From CAZBBB01 sp964490005 (GTDB taxonomy: Bacteria > Planctomycetota > B15-G4), in NCBI GenBank assembly GCA_964490005.1, contig CAZBBB010000003.1, forward strand, positions 15,074-79,073: a stretch of 64,000 nucleotides of DNA. The letters run 5' to 3'. How positions within the stretch are numbered: position 1 is the stretch's first letter; each line of letters starts with the position of its first letter. This document shows, piece after piece, positions 24,723-33,139 of this stretch. Made by a program: the position numbers and the translations under genes. The notes under the pieces were generated by a model. It worked only from the letters and a program-made list of their open reading frames with translations, was not told where the DNA came from and searched no databases.

Positions 24723-27700
24723 ATGGAGGACGTCAATCCGCAGCGCATCGGCGTGTGGCGAACGGCGGCGGCGCTGCCCGGCGGAACGGCGCTCGTCGCC
24801 CACGACGACCGCGGGCGCCGCGGCGTGGTCAAGCTGCACGCCGACGACGGTCCCGACGGCGCCGGCCTGGCGGAGGCCCGCAGGATCGGGCTGAGGCATC
24901 CGGGCCTCGTCGCCTGCCTCGACGTCGGACGCCACGTCCCGGACGGCCGCATCTTCACCGTGAGCGAGTTCGTCGAAGGCGTGCCGCTCGCGCCGGGGTT
25001 GGCCGTCGCCGACGCGCTGCGCCTGGCGCGCGCGCTGCTCGCGGCGCTGCAGAGCCTGCACGAGCATGGACTGCTGCACCGCGATCTCAAGGCCGGCAAC
25101 GTGCTCGTGGAGCGACGCACCGGGCGCCCGGTGATCATCGACTTCGGGTTGAGTTGCCCGATCGACCAGGCCGGCCGGCGCGTCGTGGCGGGCACGCCGC
25201 GCGCCATGGCGCCCGAGCTGTTCCACGGTCGCGCCTGCAGCGTGGCGAGCGATCTCTGGGCGGCCGGTCTGCTGCTGGCCGAGGCCCTTTCCGGGCGCGA
25301 GCTGTTCACGGCGCGCGAGCCGTCCGCGATGGCCGCCGAGCGCGCGGCCTTCACGGGGCTCGCCGGGGCCGACCGCTCCCGGATCGCGTCGCCGCCGCTG
25401 GTCGCGCTGCTCGAACGGCTGCTCGATCCCGATCCCGACCGGCGGCCGGTCGACGCCGCCGCGGCGCTGGCGGCGTTGCCGATCGTGTCGGAGGCCGCGT
25501 CGGCCGCCGAGCATCGCGAGCGGCTCGACGCCCGCCTCTCGGGAGCGCTGGCAGCCCATGACCTGATGCGCGAGCGGCGGTTGCAGGCGCTGCAGCGCGG
25601 GGCGCAGTGGATCGACGTGCTCGCGGACCCCGAGGCGACGCCCGATGCGTTGTGCTTCGCGCTGCGCGAGATCGGCAGCCTGGTCCCGCAGGCCGCCGAG
25701 GCCCTGCGCGCCCAGCTCGAGGCGACGGCGAACCTGACGCGCACGCGGCCGGCGCACGGCGTCGCGCTCGCGCGCGCGCTCGCGCGGCAGGTCGACCTCG
25801 TGTTCGACGTCGGCGCGCCGGACGAAGGGCCGCGTCCGTTCGTCGACGAGATCGTGCAGCAGCTCGAGGGCGAGTCGGGCGTCGAGGTCGTGCGCCGTAC
25901 GCCCCTCGAGCCGGAGCGCGCGGCGGCCGTCGCGCAGGCCTGGGTCGGCTCCCGCGCCGTGATCGAGCAGCGCCTGCGCGACGCCGGACCGCTGTCGCTC
26001 GCCGCTCTGGACGACGCGCTGCAGGAACTGCAGCGGCTCGGCGGCGTGCGCGCGGGGGCCGAGGGCGTCGCCGTCGACGAGACGGCGATTCCCGCGGGTT
26101 GGCCGGCGGCCGGGTCCGAGCCCGCCGTCGTCGTGGAGGACGCGGCGAGGCGCGAGCTGCTCGACGTGCTGGCGATCTCCGGCCTGCCGCTCGCCGCCGG
26201 CCTGCTGACGGCCGTCGTCGGCCGCGACGCTTCGGCCGACCTGCGGGCGCTCGAGGCCGCGGGCCTGTGTCGCCGCGTCCGCACGACCGCCGACGAGGCC
26301 TTCGTGCTCGCCGACGCGCGCTTGCGCCGGGCGCTCGGCGCCCGCGCGGCGCTCGACGCGGCGACGCGCGCCCGGCTGGCGCTCCAGCTGCTGCCGGCCG
26401 AGGACGAACCGACGCCCGGGATCGCGGCCGTCGTCGCCGAGATCCTCGGCCCCGATGCGCCGGCCGGCGCGGACGGTGCGCAACTGACGCGACGCCTGGC
26501 CGCGGCCGCCGGCGCGTTGCGTCGCGCGGGGCGGCTGCCGGCCGCCGTGATCCTGGCGCGCCGCGCGTGCGCGGGCGCTCCCGACGACGCACCGGGAGTG
26601 CGTCAGCTGCACATCGATCTGGTGGACACGCTCATCCGGGCCAACGCGCACGACGACGCGCTGGCCGAGGTCGGGCGTGCTCGCGAGCGTCTCGGCGACG
26701 ATCAGGCCCTGCTCGTGCGCGAGGCCCGCGTCCTGCTGCTGCGCGGACGCGCCGACGACTGTGCCCGGGCGCTGCAGCGGCTCGAGCCCGACGCGCTGCC
26801 GCGCGACGACGCGCTCCTCGGGCTGCAGATCCGCGCCATGGCGCGGCAGAACGTCGGCCATCTCGACGCGGCGCTGGCCGACGTGCACGAGGCGCTGCGG
26901 CGGGCCGGCGACGCCGACGACCGGCGCGTGATGCCCCTGCTGGAGCGGCTGGCCGCGATCGAGGAGAGCCTCGGTCGCTGGGACGACGCCACGCGCCACT
27001 ACGAGGCCTGCATCGCGATGGCGCGGCGGCTCGGCCACGAGGTCCTGATCGGCAGTCCGCTCTACAACATGGGGCGCGCGATCCGCATGCGCGGCGAGAA
27101 GCGCCGGGGCTTGGCGCTCATGGAAGAGGGGGCGCAGCGGATGGAGGCGGCCGGCGACCACGTCGGCCTGGCGACCGCGCTCAACGGACTGGGGTCGGGG
27201 TGGCTGGTGCTCGGTCACGTCGACCTGGCGCGTCGGCACCTCGCCCGGGCGCTGGCGCTCGGCCGGCGCCTCGGCGACGAGGCCTTCGTCGGCATGGTGC
27301 TCAACAACTCGGCGCGCGCGCTCGCGGCCGAAGGACGGCTCGACGAGGCGCGGGATCTGTTCGATGAGGCGCTGCTCCTGCGGACCCGGCGTCGCGACCG
27401 GCGCGGGCAGGCGGCGGTGCGGCTCACGCGCGCCCGGCTCGCCGTGCAGCGCGGACGGCTGGAGGAGGCGCGCGGCGATCTCGACGCGGCGCGCGTTGCC
27501 CTCGAGGGACTCTCGTCCCCGGAATGGGAGACGCAGCTCGACCTGGTCGAGGCGCGGTGGGCGCTCGCGCGTGGCGAGCCGCAGGCCGCGAGCGCGTCGG
27601 CGCGGGCCGCCCTCGCGCGCGCCGGGGTGCAGGGCTACCTCTCGGAGGTGCTCGAGGCGCGCGACCTGCTCGGCCGGGCGCGGGCCGACGCGCTGATGGA

Positions 27701-29717
27701 CATCGACGTTCGTCGCGAGGAGCCCGGGCCGTGGCTGGCCGATCTGCTGTTCACGCGGGCCGGCCTGGCGGATTCGGCCGAGCGCGCGCAGGCCGACGCG
27801 GAAGCGGCGCTGGCGATCCTGGCCGATACGCCCGACGGGCCCATCGAGGCGCGCGGCCTGCTCGAGCGCGCGCGGCGCGACCTGACCTCGGGAGCGGAAC
27901 TGCTCTCGGCGGGAGACCCCGACTATGGCAGGTTGGGGGAGCTGCTCGCGCGCGTCGCGCGCGACCTCGACCGCGCCCGCACCTTGGTCGACCTGCATGA
28001 CCTGCAACCGCTCCGGCAGCCGCTCGACGAGGCCCTCGGGCGCTCCGCCGCGCTGGGGGAGAGCGGCGACGTGACCGGGCTGGCCCGCCTCGCCGAACGG
28101 CTGCGCATGCTCGAGCGCCTGTCCGAGATCAACAAGGTGCTGAACTCCGAGCACGACACGCAGCGCCTGCTCGACCTGATCGTCGACAGCGCCATCGAAC
28201 TCACCGGCGCGGCGCGCGGCTTCCTGATCCTCTTCGAGGGGCGCGCCGAGGAGTTCCGGGCGGCGCGCTGCATCGACGAGAGCACGATCCGCAACCCCGA
28301 GTTCGAGGTCAGCCACTCGACGGCCCGACGCGTCGCCAAGGAAGGGCGCCCGATCCTGACGGCCAACGCGATCGACGATCCGCGTCTCGCGAGCGCCGCG
28401 TCGATCAGCGAGCTGCGGCTGCTGTCGATCCTGTGCGTGCCGCTCGTCTCGCGCGACCGCACCCTGGGTGCGATCTACCTCGACCACCCGCGCGTCGTGG
28501 GGCGCTTCGACGAGCGCCATCTCGAGGTCGTCACGAGCCTCGCGGGCCAGGCGGCCATCGCGCTCCAGAACGCGCGCCTCTCGGAGGGGCTGGCCCGCTC
28601 GAACGACGAACTGCGCACGTCGCGGGAGGAGGTCGCGCGGCTCAACGAACGATTGCAGGCGCGGCTGGTCGAGCGCGAAGCCGAACTCGAGACGGTGCGC
28701 GAATCGCTCGACGCCAGCCGGCGCGCGCTGGCCCTGCGCTACGACTACTCCCGGATCATCACGCGCAGCCCGCGCATGCACGAAGTCCTCGACCTGCTCG
28801 ACCGCATCACGGACACCGACTTCCCGGTGATCATCCAGGGCGAGAGCGGCACGGGAAAGGAACTGCTCGCGCGGGCCATCCACTACAACGGCGCGCGTCG
28901 CGAACGCAACTTCCTGTCGATCAATTGCGCGGCGATCGCCGAGCCGCTCATCGAGAGCGAGCTGTTCGGTTCGGTGCGCGGCGCCTTCACGGGCGCCGAC
29001 CGCGACCGCAAGGGCCTGTTCGAACAGGCGCACGAGGGCACGCTGTTCCTCGACGAGATCGGCGACATGAGTCTCTCGGTGCAGAAGCGGCTGCTGCGCG
29101 TGCTGCAGGAGGGCGAGTTCCTGCCGGTGGGTGGACGGCAGGCGCGTCGCGTCGACGTGCGCATCCTGTGCGCGACGCACCGCGACCTCTCGGCGATGGT
29201 CGCCGAGGGCACGTTCCGCGAGGACCTGTTCTACCGGCTCGCCGTCGCGCGCGTCCGCGTTCCGCCCCTGCGCGAGCGCAGCGAGGACATCGCGCTGCTC
29301 GTGCCCCACTTCCTCGCGATGCACGACGGCGGCGAGCGCGCACTGCAGCCCGAGGCGCTGCGACTTCTCGAGGGCCTGCCCTGGCCGGGCAACGTCCGGG
29401 AGTTGGAGAACCTGGTGATGAACCTGCTGCTGCTCGACCGGGAGGGCGGGCCGATCACCGCCGGCCTCGTGCGGCGGGTGACGAACGGCGCCCCCGGCGG
29501 ACCGGCCGGGCCGTCGGCCGCGGGCGACGAGGCGGGCGACGAAGCGGGCGCCGAGGGCTCGATCCGGGATCGGTTGACCGCGTACGAGCGCAGCCTGGTC
29601 CTCTCGGCCCTGCGCCGGACGGCCGGGAACAAGGCCCAGGCCGCCAAGGAACTCGGGGTGGGGGTCCGGACCCTGTACAAGATGCTGGCCCGGCTGGGCC
29701 TCGATGAGGCCGATTGA
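24723..29717 (+). CDS. Ser/Thr kinase-TPR-GAF-sigma54 activator fusion regulator
   Basis: This is a single 1664-residue protein. Residues 1-265 form an Hanks-type kinase with catalytic 'HRDLKAGN' (119-126), 'DFG' (140-142) and 'APE'. A long helical, TPR-rich sensor or scaffold region spans about 300-1100. A GAF domain follows (about 1145-1290), then a coiled coil (1290-1345). The sigma-54 AAA+ domain has Walker A GESGTGKE (1373-1380), GAFTGA (1420-1425), 'LFLDEIGDM' and an R-finger region. A Fis-type helix-turn-helix ends the protein ('NKAQAAKELGVGVRTLYKMLA'). It should therefore phosphorylate proteins and open sigma-54 promoters. All key motifs appear intact. ATG 24723 is the first codon with kinase homology and lies ten bases after a TATCTT. 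Confidence 0.9.
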   Translation: MEDVNPQRIGVWRTAAALPGGTALVAHDDRGRRGVVKLHADDGPDGAGLAEARRIGLRHPGLVACLDVGRHVPDGRIFTVSEFVEGVPLAPGLAVADALRLARALLAALQSLHEHGLLHRDLKAGNVLVERRTGRPVIIDFGLSCPIDQAGRRVVAGTPRAMAPELFHGRACSVASDLWAAGLLLAEALSGRELFTAREPSAMAAERAAFTGLAGADRSRIASPPLVALLERLLDPDPDRRPVDAAAALAALPIVSEAASAAEHRERLDARLSGALAAHDLMRERRLQALQRGAQWIDVLADPEATPDALCFALREIGSLVPQAAEALRAQLEATANLTRTRPAHGVALARALARQVDLVFDVGAPDEGPRPFVDEIVQQLEGESGVEVVRRTPLEPERAAAVAQAWVGSRAVIEQRLRDAGPLSLAALDDALQELQRLGGVRAGAEGVAVDETAIPAGWPAAGSEPAVVVEDAARRELLDVLAISGLPLAAGLLTAVVGRDASADLRALEAAGLCRRVRTTADEAFVLADARLRRALGARAALDAATRARLALQLLPAEDEPTPGIAAVVAEILGPDAPAGADGAQLTRRLAAAAGALRRAGRLPAAVILARRACAGAPDDAPGVRQLHIDLVDTLIRANAHDDALAEVGRARERLGDDQALLVREARVLLLRGRADDCARALQRLEPDALPRDDALLGLQIRAMARQNVGHLDAALADVHEALRRAGDADDRRVMPLLERLAAIEESLGRWDDATRHYEACIAMARRLGHEVLIGSPLYNMGRAIRMRGEKRRGLALMEEGAQRMEAAGDHVGLATALNGLGSGWLVLGHVDLARRHLARALALGRRLGDEAFVGMVLNNSARALAAEGRLDEARDLFDEALLLRTRRRDRRGQAAVRLTRARLAVQRGRLEEARGDLDAARVALEGLSSPEWETQLDLVEARWALARGEPQAASASARAALARAGVQGYLSEVLEARDLLGRARADALMDIDVRREEPGPWLADLLFTRAGLADSAERAQADAEAALAILADTPDGPIEARGLLERARRDLTSGAELLSAGDPDYGRLGELLARVARDLDRARTLVDLHDLQPLRQPLDEALGRSAALGESGDVTGLARLAERLRMLERLSEINKVLNSEHDTQRLLDLIVDSAIELTGAARGFLILFEGRAEEFRAARCIDESTIRNPEFEVSHSTARRVAKEGRPILTANAIDDPRLASAASISELRLLSILCVPLVSRDRTLGAIYLDHPRVVGRFDERHLEVVTSLAGQAAIALQNARLSEGLARSNDELRTSREEVARLNERLQARLVEREAELETVRESLDASRRALALRYDYSRIITRSPRMHEVLDLLDRITDTDFPVIIQGESGTGKELLARAIHYNGARRERNFLSINCAAIAEPLIESELFGSVRGAFTGADRDRKGLFEQAHEGTLFLDEIGDMSLSVQKRLLRVLQEGEFLPVGGRQARRVDVRILCATHRDLSAMVAEGTFREDLFYRLAVARVRVPPLRERSEDIALLVPHFLAMHDGGERALQPEALRLLEGLPWPGNVRELENLVMNLLLLDREGGPITAGLVRRVTNGAPGGPAGPSAAGDEAGDEAGAEGSIRDRLTAYERSLVLSALRRTAGNKAQAAKELGVGVRTLYKMLARLGLDEAD

Positions 29718-29750
29718 GGGCGGTTTTCGAGGGCAAGCAGGCCTGACGGA

Positions 29751-29776
29751 TTCAGGCGATCTGCGTTTCGCCTGAA
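29751..29776. terminator. Inverted repeat after the sigma-54 regulator gene
   Basis: TTCAGGCGA and TCGCCTGAA form a perfect 9-bp stem around 8 bases, 34 bases past the stop. It may be a terminator. However, it lies directly beside a candidate TATACT -10 element (29783-29788), so it could instead be an operator for the next gene. No T-run follows. Confidence 0.45.
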
Positions 29777-29782
29777 AGGTCC

Positions 29783-29788
29783 TATACT
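29783..29788 (+). promoter_or_regulatory. Candidate -10 element TATACT
   Basis: This matches the consensus at five of six positions, 37 bases upstream of the ATG of the secreted 230-residue protein. No convincing -35 hexamer is present at 16-18 bases; the inverted repeat at 29751-29776 occupies that space. Confidence 0.4.
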
Positions 29789-29825
29789 GGGGCCTCCTGC
29801 CAGCGCCCGCCCTCCCGGCCCTCCC

Positions 29826-30518
29826 ATGCGTCTGCCCCGTCCCGGTCGCCTCTCCGCCCTCCTGCTCGCCGTGCCGCTCTTGGCGCTGCCGGCGGCGGCC
29901 CTCGTGGTGCGGCTCACGGTGCACTTCTCGGCCTCCTTCGACACGGCCACGGCACCGGGCACGATCCTGCCCGTGGCGGACATCGGCTCCTTCGCGACGA
30001 CCGCGCCGCCCGACGAGTTCGTGGTCGTGCCGGCCCCCGGCAAGGGCAGCTGGCTCAAGATCCAGGACGGCGGTGTCGCCGCCGACGCGGTCCTGACGGG
30101 CCAGTTCCACAAGCCCTTCAAGGGGACCGAGGTCACCCTCAGCTTCAGCGCTTCGGCGTCGCAAACGGACGCGGGCCTGATCGTCGGCATGTTCGACGAC
30201 GGGGGCAGCGGCATGATCGACGTCGAGTTCGACGACGAGAGTTCGATCATCGTCGGCGACGTACGGGTCGCCGGCTACGACGAGGAGCAGACGGTCGGCC
30301 TCGTCGTGACGCTGCGCGACCCGATCGTGGGTCCCGAGACGTGGCACGCGGCGATCACCGTCGCGGGCGTCACGACCTTCGCCAGCGGTCCCTTGTCGCT
30401 GTCCAAGCCGCTCGCCGCCAACGTCCTGCGGATCACGCGTCCGGCGGGCAGCGGGCCGGCCGAGTTCTTCATCGACGACCTCAAGGTCGTGAGCAACGGA
30501 CTCTCCCCCAACTTCTAG
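29826..30518 (+). CDS. Secreted beta-rich protein of unknown function
   Basis: This 230-residue protein has a long Arg-containing signal peptide (about residues 1-26). The mature part is predominantly beta: 'FDTATAPGTILPVADIGSF', 'SWLKIQDGGVAADAVLTGQF', 'FFIDDLKVVSN'. It resembles concanavalin-like or galactose-binding jelly-roll modules found in exported planctomycete proteins, ending with the 'IDDLKV' strand typical of such domains. No catalytic motif is seen. It lies 12 bases before coaB but is probably functionally unrelated. Confidence 0.65.
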   Translation: MRLPRPGRLSALLLAVPLLALPAAALVVRLTVHFSASFDTATAPGTILPVADIGSFATTAPPDEFVVVPAPGKGSWLKIQDGGVAADAVLTGQFHKPFKGTEVTLSFSASASQTDAGLIVGMFDDGGSGMIDVEFDDESSIIVGDVRVAGYDEEQTVGLVVTLRDPIVGPETWHAAITVAGVTTFASGPLSLSKPLAANVLRITRPAGSGPAEFFIDDLKVVSNGLSPNF

Positions 30519-30530
30519 GGCGGAACACGC

Positions 30531-31175
30531 GTGCGGCTGCTCGTGACGGCGGGTGGGACGCGGGAGCCGATCGACGCCGCGCGCGTCATCGCGAACACCA
30601 GCACCGGCGCCTTGGGAGCCTGGATCGCGGACGAAGCCGTCGCCGCCGGCCACGAAGTGACCCACCTTCACGGAGTGCAGGCGGTCAGGCCGCGCGCCGA
30701 ACCGCGCAGGTCCATCGTGTTCGACACGTCCGCCCAGCTCGCCGACCTCCTCGATACGCACGCACCCGATGCGGACGCCGTGGTGCATGCCGCCGCCGTC
30801 GCCGACTATCTTCCCGTGCGCGCTCCCGGGAAGATTCCTTCGGATCGCGACGAACTCGTGCTGCACCTGCGCCGCGCGCCCAAGCTCGTCGATCGCCTGC
30901 GCGGCCTCGCGCCCCGCGCCATCCTGGTGGGCTTCAAGTTGACGTCGGGTGCCGGAGAGGCCGAGCAGCTCGCGGCGGCGACGGCGCTGCGGGCGCGCGC
31001 GCGCCTCGATCTGGTCGTCGTCAACGACACCTCGCGGCTCGGCGACGCCGATCACGCGGCGGCGATCGTGGGAGCCGACGGCGTCCTCGCGCGGTGCAGC
31101 GGCAAGCGGGCGCTGGCCGCCGAACTCGTCCGCCGCGTGTCCCTGCTGCACGTCCGGGAGGCTGCCGCGACGTGA
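30531..31175 (+). CDS. coaB: Phosphopantothenate-cysteine ligase domain protein (stand-alone CoaB)
   Basis: CoaB couples 4'-phosphopantothenate to cysteine in coenzyme A synthesis. The 214-residue protein has 'VTAGGTREPIDAARVIANTS' at the start, the nucleotide-binding 'NTSTGALGAWIADEA', 'VVHAAAVADY', and a lysine-containing 'GKIPSDRDELVLHL'. These are the CoaB signatures normally found in the C-terminal half of the fused Dfp/CoaBC protein. The start is GTG 30531. Its stop overlaps the coaC start by four bases (GTGA). Confidence 0.88.
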   Translation: MRLLVTAGGTREPIDAARVIANTSTGALGAWIADEAVAAGHEVTHLHGVQAVRPRAEPRRSIVFDTSAQLADLLDTHAPDADAVVHAAAVADYLPVRAPGKIPSDRDELVLHLRRAPKLVDRLRGLAPRAILVGFKLTSGAGEAEQLAAATALRARARLDLVVVNDTSRLGDADHAAAIVGADGVLARCSGKRALAAELVRRVSLLHVREAAAT

Positions 31176-31723
31176 AGATCCTGCTGGGAGTGACGGGCGG
31201 CATCGCGGTCTACAAGGCCTGCGAACTCGTGCGTCGCCTGCGCGAGGCCGGCGACGACGTGCAGGTCGTCATGACGGAGTCCGCGACGCGCTTCGTGTCG
31301 CCGATGACCTTCGAGGTGCTCTCCGGACGTGCCGTCGGAACCTCGCTGTGGGGCGGGGCCGACCCGTCCATCGAGCACATCCGCTTGGCGCGCTGGCCGG
31401 AGCTGATCCTCATCGCGCCGGCGACGGCGCAGACCATCGCCCGGCTCGCGCACGGCATGGCCGACGACCTGCTCTCGACGGTCGTGCTCGCCGCGCGCGA
31501 CGACGTGCCGGTGCTCATCGCGCCGGCGATGAACACCGCGATGTGGGACAACCCGCTCGTGCAGGCCAATCTCGAGCGCCTGCGCGCGATCGACGGCGGG
31601 CGACGTTACGCCGTCGTCCCGCCCGCGTCCAAGTCGCTGGCGTGCGGCGAGACGGGCGTGGGCGCACTGGCGGAGGAGGCCGTCCTGCTCGCGGCCGTGC
31701 GCGCGTCGACGCGCCCCCGCTGA
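31172..31723 (+). CDS. coaC: Phosphopantothenoylcysteine decarboxylase (stand-alone CoaC)
   Basis: CoaC is the FMN enzyme that decarboxylates phosphopantothenoylcysteine to 4'-phosphopantetheine. The 183-residue protein has 'LLGVTGGIAVYKACELVRRL', the catalytic His in 'SIEHIRLARW', the 'PAMNTAMWDNP' substrate motif and the Cys-containing flap 'ACGETGVGAL'. GTG 31172 overlaps the coaB stop. CoaB and CoaC are separate proteins here with coaB first, the reverse of their order in the usual fusion. Confidence 0.9.
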   Translation: MKILLGVTGGIAVYKACELVRRLREAGDDVQVVMTESATRFVSPMTFEVLSGRAVGTSLWGGADPSIEHIRLARWPELILIAPATAQTIARLAHGMADDLLSTVVLAARDDVPVLIAPAMNTAMWDNPLVQANLERLRAIDGGRRYAVVPPASKSLACGETGVGALAEEAVLLAAVRASTRPR

Positions 31724-31814
31724 GCGGGAGGCCGCGCTCAAGATCGTCGGCGCGGATGTCGACAGATGGGCCGCGCCGGGCGGAGGGACCGGCGCGCCAC
31801 GCTCCTCCTCGACG

Positions 31815-31890
31815 TGCGATCGGGCCGTCCCTCCGAGCCGAAGCATCCGGGAACGCCGTACGACAGCCGCGGCCCGATCGCACCTTTTTC
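31815..31890 (+). terminator. 14-bp inverted repeat with T5 tail between coaC and prfB
   Basis: GTGCGATCGGGCCG (31815-31828) pairs exactly with 31871-31884 and is followed by CTTTTT (31885-31890), the intrinsic-terminator pattern, but with an unusually large 42-base loop. An upstream segment (31781-31789, CGGAGGGAC) is complementary to 31828-31836 and would compete with the terminator stem. It probably ends the coaB-coaC message; an attenuator is possible. Confidence 0.6.
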
Positions 31891-31962
31891 GTCGCGAGCG
31901 CGGCGGGCCGCGCCGCCGGCCGCGCGCACGCGACGTCGATATCATCACGAGGGTCGCATCGC

Positions 31963-31968
31963 TAGAAT
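31963..31968 (+). promoter_or_regulatory. Candidate -10 element TAGAAT for prfB
   Basis: This matches TATAAT at five of six positions, 46 bases before the prfB ATG and after the coaC terminator. No clear -35 hexamer is seen. GGAG at 32005-32008 is the likely ribosome binding site, six bases from the ATG. Confidence 0.4.
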
Positions 31969-32014
31969 CCGGGTTTCGGCACGCCGCGCCGAAGCACGAC
32001 ACCCGGAGTTCCGC

Positions 32015-33116
32015 ATGTCGCTCGATGAGATCCGCACGCGTGCCGTCGACATCCGCCGCCGCCTGAACCAGATCAAGGACTCCCTTTGACGTCCCCGAGC
32101 TGGTCGCCAAGCGCGAGCGCATCGAAGCCGAGATGTCGCGCGACGGGTTCTGGAACGATTCGGAGAAAGCGCGCGGAACGGTCGCCGAGCTGAAAAAGGT
32201 GCGCGCGCGCGTCGACCCCGTCCTGGCCCTCGAGGGCCGGCTCGACGAGTTGGCGCTGATGGTCGAGCTGGCCGCGGAGGACGGGGGCCGTGAGGCGCTC
32301 GCCGAGGCCTCGGGCATGGCCGACGAGATCGCCGCCGCCATGGACGGCCTGGAATTCCAGGTCATGCTCGACGGCGAGTACGACGAGGGCGCAGCGTATC
32401 TCTCGGTGCAGGCCGGCGCGGGCGGGACCGACAGCTGCGACTGGGCGGCCATGCTCCTGCGCATGTACGCCCGCTGGGCCGAGCGGCAGGGCTACGAAGT
32501 CGAGGTCATCGACCGGCTCGACAGCGAAGAGGCCGGCATCAAGTCGGCCACCGTGCTCGTGAAGGGGCCCTGGGCCTACGGCTACCTGCGCGCGGAAGCG
32601 GGCGTGCACCGCCTCGTGCGGCTCTCGCCCTTCGACAGCCAGAATCGCCGCCAGACCTCGTTCGCGGCCGTCGAGGTGAGCCCCCACCTCGAGGACGCCG
32701 AGGCCGTCGAGATCCGCGCCGAAGACCTCAAGGTCGACACCTTCCGCGCCGGCGGCGCCGGCGGCCAGCACGTCAACAAGACCGACTCGGCCATTCGCCT
32801 CACGCACCTGCCCACGGGCCTCGTCGTCGCCTGCCAGTCCGAGCGCAGCCAGCACAAGAACCGCAACACGGCGATGAAGATGCTGGCCGCCAAGCTCGCC
32901 GCGCGCGCCGAACTCGAGCGCGAGGCGATGCTCGCCGGGCTCACGGGCGAGCAGACGGACATCGGCTGGGGCCACCAGATCCGCAGCTACGTGCTGCATC
33001 CCTACCAGATGATCAAGGATCACCGCACCGACCACGAGAACGGCAACACGACCGCCGTCCTCGACGGCGACATCCAGGAATTCATCGAGACCTATCTGCG
33101 GAGCCGGCGCCGGTGA
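32015..33116 (+). CDS. prfB: Peptide chain release factor 2, made by programmed +1 frameshift
   Basis: RF2 reads UAA and UGA. The gene is split between two frames. Codons from ATG 32015 run 24 residues (MSLDEIRTRAVDIRRR...) to CTT TGA at 32084-32089, and reading resumes with GAC at 32088 in the +1 frame ('DVPELVAKRERIEAEMS'), giving 366 residues, the normal RF2 length. The body has the 'SPFDSQ' stop-codon recognition motif and 'GGAGGQHVNKTDSA' with the GGQ that drives peptide release. The in-frame UGA makes the synthesis self-regulated by RF2. The purH reading frame begins at its stop. Confidence 0.95.
32075..32090 (+). promoter_or_regulatory. RF2 programmed frameshift site
   Basis: The site reads AAGGAC-TCC-CTT-TGA-C: an internal Shine-Dalgarno-like AAGGA, a three-base spacer before the slippery CTT codon, and an in-frame TGA followed by C, a weak termination context. 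This is the classical arrangement seen in most bacterial prfB genes; slippage of CTT to TTT restores the frame. Confidence 0.95.
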
Positions 33117-33139
33117 GCGCGGCTCGGAGAGGAGCCGCC

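Noticed and set aside
29718..29825. Possible sigma-54 (-24/-12) promoter next to the sigma-54 activator gene
   Set aside because: No TGGCAC-N5-TTGC-like pair is present; only a sigma-70-type TATACT is seen.
24537..31151. A 2204-codon open frame on the minus strand, antisense to the kinase/sigma-54 gene and coaB
   Set aside because: The product is low-complexity Arg/Gly/Ala/Asp/His without any domain, and it opposes a frame full of intact motifs. High GC makes such antisense frames common.
32015..32089. Short 24-residue peptide ending at TGA before the RF2 body
   Set aside because: It is not an independent gene but the N-terminal part of RF2 before the programmed frameshift.
33113..33139. 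GTG at 33113 as the purH start, overlapping the prfB stop
   Set aside because: An internal GTG at 33140 has a strong ribosome binding site and begins at the conserved N-terminus; the upstream start is kept as an alternative only.
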